A DNA stretch of 64,000 bases from Candidatus Izemoplasmatales bacterium (GTDB lineage: Bacteria > Bacillota_I > Bacilli_A > Izemoplasmatales > Hujiaoplasmataceae). Under the pieces are notes generated by a model. It saw only the letters and a list, made by a program, of their open reading frames with translations, ran no database searches and had not been told where the DNA came from. The translations under genes were made by a program, and so were the position numbers. This document shows positions 13,001 to 19,780 of the stretch, one piece after another; positions within the stretch are counted from its first letter, which is position 1, and every line of letters starts with the position of its first letter. The stretch is from NCBI GenBank assembly GCA_028691315.1, contig JAQUZN010000001.1, positions 57,238 to 121,237 of the forward strand, read 5' to 3'.

Positions 13001-15050
13001 TATTTACCATACTTATACAGATAGTAATACTTCATCTAGAATTACAAATGCACCAATAAATAAAAGCCAAGTCTTGTTATCATTTATGCCATATTCATCT
13101 GGTTCTACTATTTATCGTACTCAAATGGTAATAGATTCAGAAGCTAATATGTTTTTACGAGGTAGTAGAGATAATAATACTTGGCGTACAATATTAACTT
13201 CTAAGAATTATGCGGCTTATACCGTGACTAAAACCGGTACAGGAGCAAGTGGCACATGGGGAATTGATATTAGTGGAAATGCCGCTACTGCTTCATCTGC
13301 TGTGAATGCAACAAGTGCAGGAAAAGCCACAAATGATTCTGATGGTAATCCTATTAATACCACATATCTAAAAAGAACAGGTGGAACAGTAACTGGAACC
13401 ACAACATTTGATACTCTTGTTGCTACTACTGGAACCATTACAAATTTAACAGTTTCTGGAACTTTGAATGCTACTTCCGATAAGGCATCTAAAGATGCTT
13501 TAGGAAATGTAATTGATACCACTTATACAAAAAGGGATGGGTCTAATGCTACAGGTACATGGGGAATTAATACTAGTGGTAATTCAGCAACTACCACTAA
13601 ATTTGCTACTACTCGTACCATTGCTATTTCTGGAGGTGCTACAGGGACTGCTACAGGATTCGATGGGACCTCAAATATATCAATTCCTATCACATCTTTA
13701 GATGCAGCTAAGTTAAGTGGAATTGCTACTATAAACACTACGGGAAGCGCTGCTAAATGGACAACACCAAGAACAGTCACGATTGGCGGTGGATTTACAG
13801 GTAATTTTAGCATAGATGGTTCTCAAAATGTAAATTTTGAATTGTTCAATTATTATGCTTGTGCTGTAGTTAATAATACGAATAACTATCCATTTCATCG
13901 AATAGCTAAAATCGATTTAGTTACGGCTGCTTACCGAGATTATAGTACAACACTATACATATCAAGAGATTATCAAGGCGGGTATTTTGGTATTGTTCGG
14001 ATTGCATTGAGAACCAATGGTGCAGGTCAACTTAGTGCAGTAGAAGCAAAGTGGTTGGTGTGTAGCGGATTTGACAAATCAGATCTTCAAATGGCTTGTT
14101 ATAATGTAAATGGAGAGACATACGTAGACGTATTTCTAAAAACTATTGGCGGTTATACGGGCGCAGTTATTAGAGATATTGGTTCAGGCAAAAGATCAAA
14201 TATTGTTGGTCGAGCGTGGGATTTAGTAGATTCAAATGAAAATAACAATACCACGTCAACTGATAAACTTTCATCTTATGAATGTTGGGCTAGTATTGAA
14301 GACGCTGGAATGGAATTGCATGGTCAACCATATTCTGTTATTCAAGAATCGACAGAAGCCGGAAAAGTCAATAATGCAAATACGGCTACTGATGCTACGA
14401 ATGTTATTGGTGGAACAGTTACAGCCAGTACATTAACCGTAAATAACACCTCTCAATTAAAAGGTGCTGTTACCATAACTGGAGCAACTACATTAAATAG
14501 CACATTAAATGTAACTGGATTGTCTACATTTACAGGTAAAACTACTCATAATGGAGGCTTACAATCCACTATTGGTCAATTCACTTCAACATTAGACGTA
14601 ACGGGGATCACTACGTTAAATAACACATTAAACGTAACTGGATTATCCACTTTTACAGGTAAAACTGTTCATAATAATGGAATAGAAGCTAAATACGTAG
14701 ATGCATATGATTATATATCGGCTAATCCGGCAACCGCTTCTTCATCTGGTGGTTTAGCATTATGGGGTAGAAATCCATTAAATAATGGTATTACTATGAG
14801 AATGAATACTGAACTTGGAACTCATGGATATATTAATCATACACATGCTATCTATATGATAAGTGGCACTTCTCATGCCACAAATAATATGGGATGGATA
14901 TTCAGAAGCTCAAATAAGGATATGAATATAGCATCAATATCCGATAAAGGAGATGCTCAATTCGATGGTAAAGTAAAAATAGGTGGAAACTCAGGAGTAG
15001 AATTAGTATATAATGAAATCACCAAGAGTTTAGACTTTGTATTTGCTTAA
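4086..15050 (+). CDS. Giant modular tail fibre (3,654 aa)
   Basis: The frame is open from 4041 (a TTG), but the supported start is the ATG at 4086 after TAGGAGGACTGAA; the longer form would begin inside a terminator hairpin. Order of modules: an N-terminal SFGKIVITK docking module; a beta module repeated at residues about 285-400 and 985-1100; an IGGRNL/IGGVNLL carbohydrate-binding-like jelly roll after each repeat, each ending in a (D)WTPAPEDID-type phrase; IYQ-x-S-SSGT Ig-like pieces; a GVGYGGTGKT fibre motif near residue 1,575; then many fibre repeats of the type ATADASGN-x-ITTYYAR and NATGTWGI-x-ISGNAATATK to the C-terminus. The end (about the last 110 residues) looks like a compact tip domain. 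This is a classic long receptor-binding fibre layout. Attachment to surface glycans is inferred from the jelly-roll modules. Confidence 0.88.
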   Translation: MATQTSFGKIVITKIEDALKVSIETSSQFFKSSNGITYTPNEIVLTPSFTGKATFKNWQVSSDAGATWTTFGTIDGISIATVNGVPNCLKILNTSSIFNNTTKMVIFRVNINEDINIYDVMSIAKITDGTNGADGYNSQVLYLYKRSVSIPTIDWSGNLTFNFTNNTLSPIPSGWSREIPAENGQALYVTVATAYSTSLSDTIAKNEWSAPVLMNVGITGEEITYQQSSSGTIVPTNTWLLTIPAINPGEYLWTKTVIVYSDGKKSSPAYSVSQMGNTGISAKSVDISTSTQIFKSTDGGITFAPDTIVLNPIFQGGISYNMWQYSIDGGSTWVNITSNNTGGTGNMMIASGVLTVKKECDLFTNIITSISLKCISNDTNISDTITIVKLYDVTDIQIGGRNLVINSTGNLGSTIKWTNAPNLNSVSVVTGGGVNGNNSIKLVSPSSASARAYVSQPIISRMNLSTISYMTLGFWYKASTDNDIYGVGMFLRITNSAMYDTLNTTSKLVVDNQWHYATITQDLSQFRNDSDVISASLFIFAYKGTVEYSCIKLETGNKNTDWTPAPEDIDQGIADVAIHQILLSNENQSITTNSNGATTSKIDVKSDITCYKGTTQVAGIIGTLTCKDANGNTISTGISLAKTNPTASVSGTVTFTINSGTNLATDYGSVVIPITVEGKTYTKLLSWSKSKTGLTGDTGVGVSGSEIKYQKSSSGTTPPTGTWSDSPVAPDLGGYVWVRTTTFYTNGTESVAYNVSRSGSNGSVGQNGLNVATVQLFKRVSTDISNHNTTSNPSTFPDVVVYYFNDVGANKAGSVIGTTNGWTTTIPSGSDPVYTITTTAAVQYPTNSVSIPRASWSDVIRYAENGSMILLSNECQTFEADMDGKAFATTFDSFVYGYIGTTLADVEIGSITKPTGMTITVNQTKTATYSAKLTFSISNAFVSPTGSINIPIKIVNNGVETIKQFSYSLSKKGDKGDAGVDSKLVTINSSTQVFKSIDGGITFTPNTIVLTPNFQGGISYSSWQYSINGGSTWVNISSNSTGGTGNMMIASSVLTIKKECNLFTTDLTTLSLKCISNNSSYFDIVTIMKLYDVTDIAIGGVNLLRDSDFNVLNTSFWRTRGTNMYTLSIDSIETYNGRNSLKIVSTVAGSEGNDMMIGTTVTASAGEKYILSFYAKSSVATVFRIRWGFVSSTLRAALDLTTSWTRYEVILATTGMSQAHNFLYAISDNAGTIYLNSPKIERGNKATDYTIAPEDLDKRVTDIKVDADATKGRLGLIIANNSTTSSIIMKPAFIETLTPQMVYKSPNDDTKTIIEGGKFKTHAITADMIATDALKSLNYQPPIGDSVFSTVGSYYELSTGTFQTPYFAVNNTGAYIDATVTMRSGKIGDLLTSYWQVETATDRNAVSYASIRAVGNAMISTGKLQLTGDKLSSYNYGNYILRGSNNRFYDFGLKVPDVNAEDTSIPASVRNKFLYVRRSNSSTIPSAEVDWIYDFAVDVNDGIMENGVWLKDKYASIDGVNGTYLPLTGGTISGSLTVQGDLNANASYAKQLLNSITINNKAFNGLESINVGTIGVGYGGTGKTSWTQYGIVYASASGTLAQLPVGTNNHVLIGKGSAAPAWIAQSDLSVGIATKAIQDEDGNPIKTMYFKNTGGTVVGATTFETSVNIDDLTSGNLLVQGSARFVNGLIGNIDGLATKATQDASGNIITDTYIKGLSISGKTITYTRGNNTTGTIVTQDTTYEAAGANLGLIKTGGNVNVSGGIITVPDNSHNHTIANVTNLQTTLDGKSPLAGSQSLTQLAQTITLGEGNAATILQNMGNIQQKIEIIDTSTVGDRVFTFSRSVNSGTSFSTLMEIRNDGVVSASNFLGNLIGNADTATKATQDSAGQQINTTYVKELNWVSSKLQYTKGNGSNETVTIPNATSSSVGLVKASPSISVDPDGLMNVNDDGHYHNTTTIKPLIEKTYTGIYASVSDFNNATFYFGAVKPTNWETPWHVKYRILSSIPGQPNYSGMFIVDFYGNQATRVAYSCWNNHTNTSNLSLYYHVLYSTTSTGVTNGYGHPVGIGLRNSTNPTNSAYARIFKIEILEIDNCSFDSFDTMKLYSEIPGSGSTNYSGYTEYEGYVNGLKESGDDNTYDRLILSNNRLIVGGSGVVGTSLIMEDANNQWQSLVTTRSTGTTKIKNTIGFHPQRIYYYNSGTNVASGDMTATYTVYNSYVGIDFRYNSNCGSTLVAWKPVYLKGAMNNGLFYLADVWYSQELPTTDDGFVYIYIGDAYSTTACNFNSTNPIYWYKNGYVRMYPETGVSVTEDYVPSVRAIAGIDLVDNIASTELVNALKGTSATTLSIGNHEHGYTSSIQFGTTSDIYVSSNKITVPKVTLIDAIGLPTADSYGLFTQAEKDKLASVDVGKIGISSVAGTSPIVTSTDSNGKATIAHSNSGVIAGEYGATITADEFEIPSFIVSATGHITATNKVAISAANLVNRLGTTPVNRATADASGNVITTYYARVNGANATGTWGIGISGNAATATKWETASTITLTGAVTGNVSIDGSGNVSLATTVNHTHNYVSTLALAGVNFNAASNVITVTRANLVTAIGVGNTTETTPVAIGLMTEAERNKLANINISDIGVIGANTINGDAPINVVITQQGIANISHNNSGVSVGAYGATPTNYFRIPNITVDARGHVTAATYNDITADNLVSRLDITPVNRATADASGNAITTYYARATGTNATGTWDISITGNSATATKWATARTITLTGAVTGSVSMDGTGNVSLATTLTTHTHNYLSTLTLAGVNFDVASNVIAITQDNLITAIGTTGTGLISSTERSKLAGIDVGKIGISSVEGTAPISTSTDTNGKATITHNNSGVTANSYGPNSEYFFRIPNITVDARGHITSATYYDITSANIVSRLGATPVNRAIADASGNYIENTYLKLAGGEMTGPITLNGLYAKSLSNITTDFDTVADGIYHTYTDSNTSSRITNAPINKSQVLLSFMPYSSGSTIYRTQMVIDSEANMFLRGSRDNNTWRTILTSKNYAAYTVTKTGTGASGTWGIDISGNAATASSAVNATSAGKATNDSDGNPINTTYLKRTGGTVTGTTTFDTLVATTGTITNLTVSGTLNATSDKASKDALGNVIDTTYTKRDGSNATGTWGINTSGNSATTTKFATTRTIAISGGATGTATGFDGTSNISIPITSLDAAKLSGIATINTTGSAAKWTTPRTVTIGGGFTGNFSIDGSQNVNFELFNYYACAVVNNTNNYPFHRIAKIDLVTAAYRDYSTTLYISRDYQGGYFGIVRIALRTNGAGQLSAVEAKWLVCSGFDKSDLQMACYNVNGETYVDVFLKTIGGYTGAVIRDIGSGKRSNIVGRAWDLVDSNENNNTTSTDKLSSYECWASIEDAGMELHGQPYSVIQESTEAGKVNNANTATDATNVIGGTVTASTLTVNNTSQLKGAVTITGATTLNSTLNVTGLSTFTGKTTHNGGLQSTIGQFTSTLDVTGITTLNNTLNVTGLSTFTGKTVHNNGIEAKYVDAYDYISANPATASSSGGLALWGRNPLNNGITMRMNTELGTHGYINHTHAIYMISGTSHATNNMGWIFRSSNKDMNIASISDKGDAQFDGKVKIGGNSGVELVYNEITKSLDFVFA
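4945..5300 (+). repeat. Fibre duplication, copy 1
   Basis: This segment aligns with 7045-7400 at a constant 2,100-nt offset with no gap. For example, GGTGGATCTAC at 5070-5080 recurs at 7170-7180. Both copies encode a module with QYSI-x-GGSTWVNI and TGGTGNMMIAS followed by an IGG-x-NL jelly-roll start. Confidence 0.85.
7045..7400 (+). repeat. Fibre duplication, copy 2
   Basis: This is the second copy of the module at 4945-5300, similar at the DNA level and in frame. Similarity falls away sharply after IGGVNLL, as it does after IGGRNL in copy 1, marking the module edge. Confidence 0.85.
11280..12900 (+). repeat. Tandem fibre-shaft modules (about 650 nt units)
   Basis: Three successive units share the phrases ISSV-x-GT-x-PI or a related opening, HNNSGV, FRIPNITVDARGH-x-T, RLG-x-TPVNRA-x-ADASGN and YYAR. 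The DNA phrases GCAACTGCTGACGCATCTGG and TATTATGCAAGAG recur exactly at about 11.57 and 12.23 kb. They are recombination-prone fibre-shaft repeats inside the giant fibre gene. Confidence 0.75.
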
Positions 15051-15082
15051 TAAGAATCTTAAAAGATAAACAAAGAAATAAT

Positions 15083-15117
15083 AAGGGGAGTGTATAAGCA
15101 CACTCTCCTTTTATTCT
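15083..15117 (+). terminator. Intrinsic terminator
   Basis: An 11-bp stem (15083-15093 with 15100-15110, one G-U pair) with loop ATAAGC is followed by TTTTATT. It closes the giant fibre transcript before the LamG gene. Confidence 0.88.
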
Positions 15118-15162
15118 ATGTATTTTTAATATATTCATATATAAAAGAATGGAGGTAAATAA

Positions 15163-18159
15163 ATGTCTTTACAAATATGGATGCCTTTAAATGGTAATTT
15201 AGATAATCAAGGATTGAGTGATTTTAGCGCTACTAATACGGGAGCAACTATAGATAATAATGGAAAAATAGGTAAATGTTATAGTTTTAATGGAAATAGT
15301 TCAAGAATCAGTGGAAATTACACGTTCGATGCTAGTCAATGGTCGGTTGCTTTTTGGATGAATCCGAATTTTATAAATCAAAATAACACATGTTACGCAT
15401 GTTGTTTGAATAAAGACACTGTAGATACAATGCAATTTTCAGTAGCAACTTTTTATAATGGTACTAATAATTATATTCAGTTGGGTTTAAACGGTTCAGC
15501 TACAATGACTACAATAACTGGTTTTACATATCAATCAAACAAATGGATGCATGTAGTTGTGGCTTATAATGGCACTAAAGCTATTATTTATTCTGACGGA
15601 GTGGCTGTGGCGGAACATGTTTCTACATACGTAAAAATACCGGATGCTACTAATTTCATGCTAGGTTGTAGAAGTAACAATATCAACGGATCGGGAATTG
15701 CTGGGACTTATGCGGGATTATTGAATGATTTTAGATTATATGACCATTGTTTAAGTCCTAAAGAAGTATCGGAACTATCAAAAGGATTGGTTCTACATCT
15801 ACCATTAAATCAATTAGATAAATCAAAAAATCTATTGAGGAATAGTAGTTTTCTTAATGATACTAGAGGCTGGTGGTGGTGGGAAAATGATAGTGCAGTA
15901 TTAACTATAATAAATGATATAAATAAAGGTAATGTTATGAAAATAGTGCCAACAAACACGACTACTTCAGGTGTATCGCAAAGTAGTTATTATGTTGCAG
16001 TAGTGCCAGAAGTTACGTATACATTAAGTATTTGGATGAAAGCTGATCAAGAAAGACCTATTGGTTTTGGGTTTGGTGCTCGTAGACAGATATTTAATTT
16101 AACAACAGAGTGGAAACCGTTTAGCGTCATTCAAGATGGACGCGATTTATCATTGACTGGTCATAACACATTCACAATCTTCTCTGGTGTTTCGTCTAAT
16201 ATGATACCTTTCTATATATGGCATCCAAAACTCGAAAAAGGTGCTAATTCAAATCCAAATTGGCTTCCAGCCACAGAAGACCTAGATGCATGGGATACCT
16301 CTATAGAATATGATACATCCGGTTATTGTAATAATGGGTCTACTACACCTACAACTTTGCCAGAATTCATAAGTGATAGCCCGAGGTATAATGGTTGTTA
16401 TAAATTCTCAGGTGCGCAATATTTAAAGTTTAAGAACCCTCTAAATATTTCAACTAATGAATTTACAATATCTGTAAGAGTGAAGTTTGATAATACAATG
16501 TCATCACATGGTATATTCTGCACTAGAATTGTATCGGGTGGTGGTATATATATATATATCAATGGTGATAGCAAAAGGTTGACATTAAGACTTGATTCGT
16601 TATCACTCCAATCTCCATCTTTAACTACTGATACTTGGTATCATATCTGTGTAACAAGATCGTTATCTGGTATATTTATGTATTTAGATGGGGAGCTTTC
16701 TATTAGCACAAGTGATGCTGGAACTCTAAACAATATCACCGAATATGGAACTATTGGGGTATTGTCTGGTAATAGTGGAACGACTGATTTCGGTAGTTAT
16801 TTACAAGGACAATTGTCAGATTTCCGCATATATGCTACTGCTTTATCTGCAACAGATATCTTAGCTTTATATAATAGACCTGCTAGTATTGCTGATAATG
16901 GTACTCTCTTACTTTCCGGCGAACTAATTGAGGGGGGGGGGTCTATAATGTCAGATTATATGAACCTAATACCCAATGCGGATTTAAGACAAGGTACAAA
17001 ATATTGGTCTGGAAACAATTTAAATATATCAAACGGGATTATTGATAATTATAGTAATCTAACTAATACACCATATATTCCCATAAACCCCAATGATGAT
17101 TATATAATTAGTTTTGATATCAAATTTAATACCATTGATAGTAATAATTTTTATATTGCACTAAAAACATATGATAGCGATAAGTCATTAATCACTATAG
17201 CATCAGTAAACAAAACACCAAATACTGAAACCACATTAGCACAGGAGTTGAAAAATGGTGATACAACTGTAACTTTAACAGATGGAACAAATTGGGATAG
17301 CACTCATCAATATCAACGTATCGGTATTTGTGATAACTTAGCTTGGTTTTATAATCGGAATACAAAACAATATACATATGCATCAAGGTCTGGTAATGTT
17401 ATCACTCTCACATCAGTGTGGACTGGTGGAACATATGCTGCTGGAACCAGAGTAGCAAATTTCAGAGCAGGCGCTGAATACTATTATCCAATATATATAA
17501 CACCAGCAAATCTTCCAACCGAATGGAAAACGTATTCTGTACAATTTAATGGTGGCGATACGAGATATAGTTGTCAATATATTCAATTTAGTACTTTAGG
17601 TTTTGAACATCAATACTCGATTCGCAATCTACGTTTAGAAAACATATCGTCTTATCAGATTTGCGATACTCCAGAGATTGCACCTCATATATTTAAGAAT
17701 GGTAATATATCAGCACTCTTACGAGAAACTGGTAAGAAAATCCGTTATATTCGAGACAGTACGAATGGTTCTAATGTGAATAGCGGGAATCATTGGGTGG
17801 AATTGCAAGCATATAATACGGTCGGTGCTAATGTAGCTTTTAATAAAGATGCATGGATTGATGATTATCCATCTCACATTAGGGAAAAAACCAGGGCTAC
17901 CGATGGAATTACAACTTCATTTCCATATTTTACTTCGCCAAGTTCGGTTTATAAAGTACTCATTGTTGATTTAGGTTTTGTTGAACGAATAGAATCTATA
18001 AAGGTTTGGCGTTATTGGTTAGATGGTAGAACTTATAAAGATCATAAGATTGAAGTCTCTATAGATGGCGAAAACTGGGAAACCGTGTATTTTGGCACTC
18101 ATCAAGAAACACAAGATGGATTTGAAGTGAAATTGTATAACGACAAAGTATCGATATAA
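15163..18159 (+). CDS. LamG/discoidin-type adhesin with internal G-tract
   Basis: The 998-aa protein starts after ATGGAGGTAAATAA-ATG. Residues about 1-210 form a concanavalin-A/LamG-like domain (IWMPLNGNLDNQG, FNGNSSRISG, MHVVVAYNGTKAIIYSDG, GLLNDFRLYDHCLSP). Then come a jelly-roll insert (NLLRNSSFLNDTRGW) and a second LamG domain at about 390-580. The C-terminal 140 residues resemble an F5/8 type C (discoidin) domain (GNHWVELQAYNTVGANVAFNKD, LIVDLGFVERIESIKVWRYW, EVSIDGENWETVYFG). All three fold types commonly bind glycans, so a host-surface adhesin is likely. Residues 590-593 (EGGG) are encoded by a run of ten G. One G fewer gives an immediate TAA overlapping the ATG at 16948 (TAATG), which would split the gene into two coupled reading frames. 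Confidence 0.82.
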   Translation: MSLQIWMPLNGNLDNQGLSDFSATNTGATIDNNGKIGKCYSFNGNSSRISGNYTFDASQWSVAFWMNPNFINQNNTCYACCLNKDTVDTMQFSVATFYNGTNNYIQLGLNGSATMTTITGFTYQSNKWMHVVVAYNGTKAIIYSDGVAVAEHVSTYVKIPDATNFMLGCRSNNINGSGIAGTYAGLLNDFRLYDHCLSPKEVSELSKGLVLHLPLNQLDKSKNLLRNSSFLNDTRGWWWWENDSAVLTIINDINKGNVMKIVPTNTTTSGVSQSSYYVAVVPEVTYTLSIWMKADQERPIGFGFGARRQIFNLTTEWKPFSVIQDGRDLSLTGHNTFTIFSGVSSNMIPFYIWHPKLEKGANSNPNWLPATEDLDAWDTSIEYDTSGYCNNGSTTPTTLPEFISDSPRYNGCYKFSGAQYLKFKNPLNISTNEFTISVRVKFDNTMSSHGIFCTRIVSGGGIYIYINGDSKRLTLRLDSLSLQSPSLTTDTWYHICVTRSLSGIFMYLDGELSISTSDAGTLNNITEYGTIGVLSGNSGTTDFGSYLQGQLSDFRIYATALSATDILALYNRPASIADNGTLLLSGELIEGGGSIMSDYMNLIPNADLRQGTKYWSGNNLNISNGIIDNYSNLTNTPYIPINPNDDYIISFDIKFNTIDSNNFYIALKTYDSDKSLITIASVNKTPNTETTLAQELKNGDTTVTLTDGTNWDSTHQYQRIGICDNLAWFYNRNTKQYTYASRSGNVITLTSVWTGGTYAAGTRVANFRAGAEYYYPIYITPANLPTEWKTYSVQFNGGDTRYSCQYIQFSTLGFEHQYSIRNLRLENISSYQICDTPEIAPHIFKNGNISALLRETGKKIRYIRDSTNGSNVNSGNHWVELQAYNTVGANVAFNKDAWIDDYPSHIREKTRATDGITTSFPYFTSPSSVYKVLIVDLGFVERIESIKVWRYWLDGRTYKDHKIEVSIDGENWETVYFGTHQETQDGFEVKLYNDKVSI
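16932..16941 (+). repeat. Ten-G homopolymer inside adhesin gene
   Basis: Ten consecutive G residues lie in a genome otherwise very poor in G runs. They fall exactly at the boundary between the second LamG domain and a new module beginning MSDYMNLIPNADLRQG. The tract lies 6 nt before an in-frame ATG at 16948 and could act as a ribosome site for it. Confidence 0.9.
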
Positions 18160-18209
18160 GATACTGGTTTTATTGAGTGTCGGGAAATGATAGAAGGTGG
18201 GGTGTAGTG

Positions 18210-18809
18210 ATGAAAGTTCCTATTACGAAATCAGGAAATTGTATTACTAACAATTTTTATGAATCGTCTGCTATACAAATAGCCTATAATCAAGAACAAG
18301 GAGATCGAGATAAACCATATGCTTATACTTTTAAACCATCCAGAAATAATAATTCAAGTATAAGTATATCTCCCGTTCATATTGATGGTAACACTGGTTT
18401 ATATCGTGTTATGCTGAAAGTGGAATGGGTTGGATTTGATACATCGAATACCGATGGCACGTTTGATATTTATTTTCAAGGTGATGTATGGAGATATAGC
18501 GTTGGTGCATGGAGTTGGTCGAGTGGTATGAGTAATTATATGATTAACCCATTACGTACACAACAAAATTTAAAAAATCTAGTACTATCTTCTGAATCTG
18601 GAAGTTATAACTTTAATACGACATTCAACGTATTGGATGCGGATTGTTATATGTTACGGCTTGGAATGAGATCTAATTATTCCAATGGTATGGGAACAAT
18701 TACAGTATCAGACATACAAGTAATGCCTGAAAAGTATTATACTGGAGGGAATGAAAAGTTGCGAGCAGGAGAGGATTATGTTGCTTGTAATAATTTTATT
18801 GAAATTTGA
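18210..18809 (+). CDS. Putative fibre/tail accessory protein (199 aa)
   Basis: The frame is open from a GTG at 18177, but the ATG at 18210 has the better ribosome site (GAAGGTGGGGTG) and is preferred. The product begins MKVPITKSGNCITNNFYESS and is a Ser/Tyr/Trp-rich beta protein. The stretch FDIYFQGDVWRYSVGAWSW in the middle recalls jelly-roll fibre domains. It lies between the LamG adhesin and a DUF4376-like protein on the same strand, with short gaps, so it probably belongs to the same adhesion operon. No family is recognised with confidence. Confidence 0.72.
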   Translation: MKVPITKSGNCITNNFYESSAIQIAYNQEQGDRDKPYAYTFKPSRNNNSSISISPVHIDGNTGLYRVMLKVEWVGFDTSNTDGTFDIYFQGDVWRYSVGAWSWSSGMSNYMINPLRTQQNLKNLVLSSESGSYNFNTTFNVLDADCYMLRLGMRSNYSNGMGTITVSDIQVMPEKYYTGGNEKLRAGEDYVACNNFIEI

Positions 18810-18827
18810 TATGATGGAGGTTATAGA

Positions 18828-19748
18828 ATGGCTTATACATTAAGAGTCAATGACGAACATATTTATTATTTAAGAGAATGGAATGCAAGTTCCTTCTCAT
18901 GCGATCATCAATTAATTTTACTTACAACAGAATTCTCAAAAGTAAGAGATGAGTTAGCAGATATTAAGAAAATTGAAATTTATGATAATCTAGTATCTGT
19001 TTATGTATCAACTTTATTTGATACTTTTTCTGATTTTGCGTTATTAAAATCAGCTTATGTGAATAATGAAGGTATGGTAAGTGATTGCTTACGCGTATCG
19101 CTTTCTTTGAAAACTGATATTGTAGATAGGATTTCATCTTTATTGGATGATAAAGCGAATCCGATTATTGATATTTCTAAAATGACAATCGAAGATTTAA
19201 AAAAATATATCTTAAAGCAAGTCGGTACAGCTTGTCAAGATGATATCTTTGCTGGTATGAGTATCCCGTTATCCGATGGATTAAAATACTTTACTTTTAA
19301 TTTAGAAGATCAACAGAATTTAACCACAGCAATGGCAACTGTAAAAGCTTGTGCTACTGCTGGTATCGGTGTTCCCTATCATGCTTCTGGAGAGAAATGT
19401 AAACTATTTCCAGTTCCAGATATTTTAACCATTTATTTTACATTGCAACTTATGTTAACCAGAAAAACAACGTATTGTAATATGTTGAATATTCATATCA
19501 GAAGTCTAAATACTAGAGAAGAGTTGATGGAATGTTGTTATGGCATGGATTTACCAGAAGATCTTCAAAACGATTTTAATGAAATAGTGGCAGCGTCTAT
19601 GGTAATTGTAAATACCAACTTAGCAGAATATATGCCACCAACTCAACCCGAAGAACCTGAAGATCCCGAAGAACCAATAGAAAATCCTGGGGATCTTTCT
19701 GATCCTGAGGAAGAGGAAACACCACCAGAAACAGAGCCGGAAGAATGA
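18828..19748 (+). CDS. DUF4376-like tail-fibre-associated protein
   Basis: The 306-aa protein starts after ATGGAGGTTATAGA-ATG. Residues about 135-260 read DGLKYFTFNLEDQQNLTTA, then IGVPYHASGEKC, KTTYCNMLNIHIRSLNTREE and CYGMDLPEDL. This order of phrases is typical of the DUF4376-type proteins found beside tail-fibre genes. The last 35 residues are a disordered Pro/Glu/Asp tail. Family members are usually taken to be fibre-assembly or fibre-tip proteins, which fits the neighbourhood. The assignment comes from remembered family patterns, not a search. Confidence 0.68.
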   Translation: MAYTLRVNDEHIYYLREWNASSFSCDHQLILLTTEFSKVRDELADIKKIEIYDNLVSVYVSTLFDTFSDFALLKSAYVNNEGMVSDCLRVSLSLKTDIVDRISSLLDDKANPIIDISKMTIEDLKKYILKQVGTACQDDIFAGMSIPLSDGLKYFTFNLEDQQNLTTAMATVKACATAGIGVPYHASGEKCKLFPVPDILTIYFTLQLMLTRKTTYCNMLNIHIRSLNTREELMECCYGMDLPEDLQNDFNEIVAASMVIVNTNLAEYMPPTQPEEPEDPEEPIENPGDLSDPEEEETPPETEPEE

Positions 19749-19780
19749 TAGATGGAAACTAAGAAACGAGGTGATTAATT

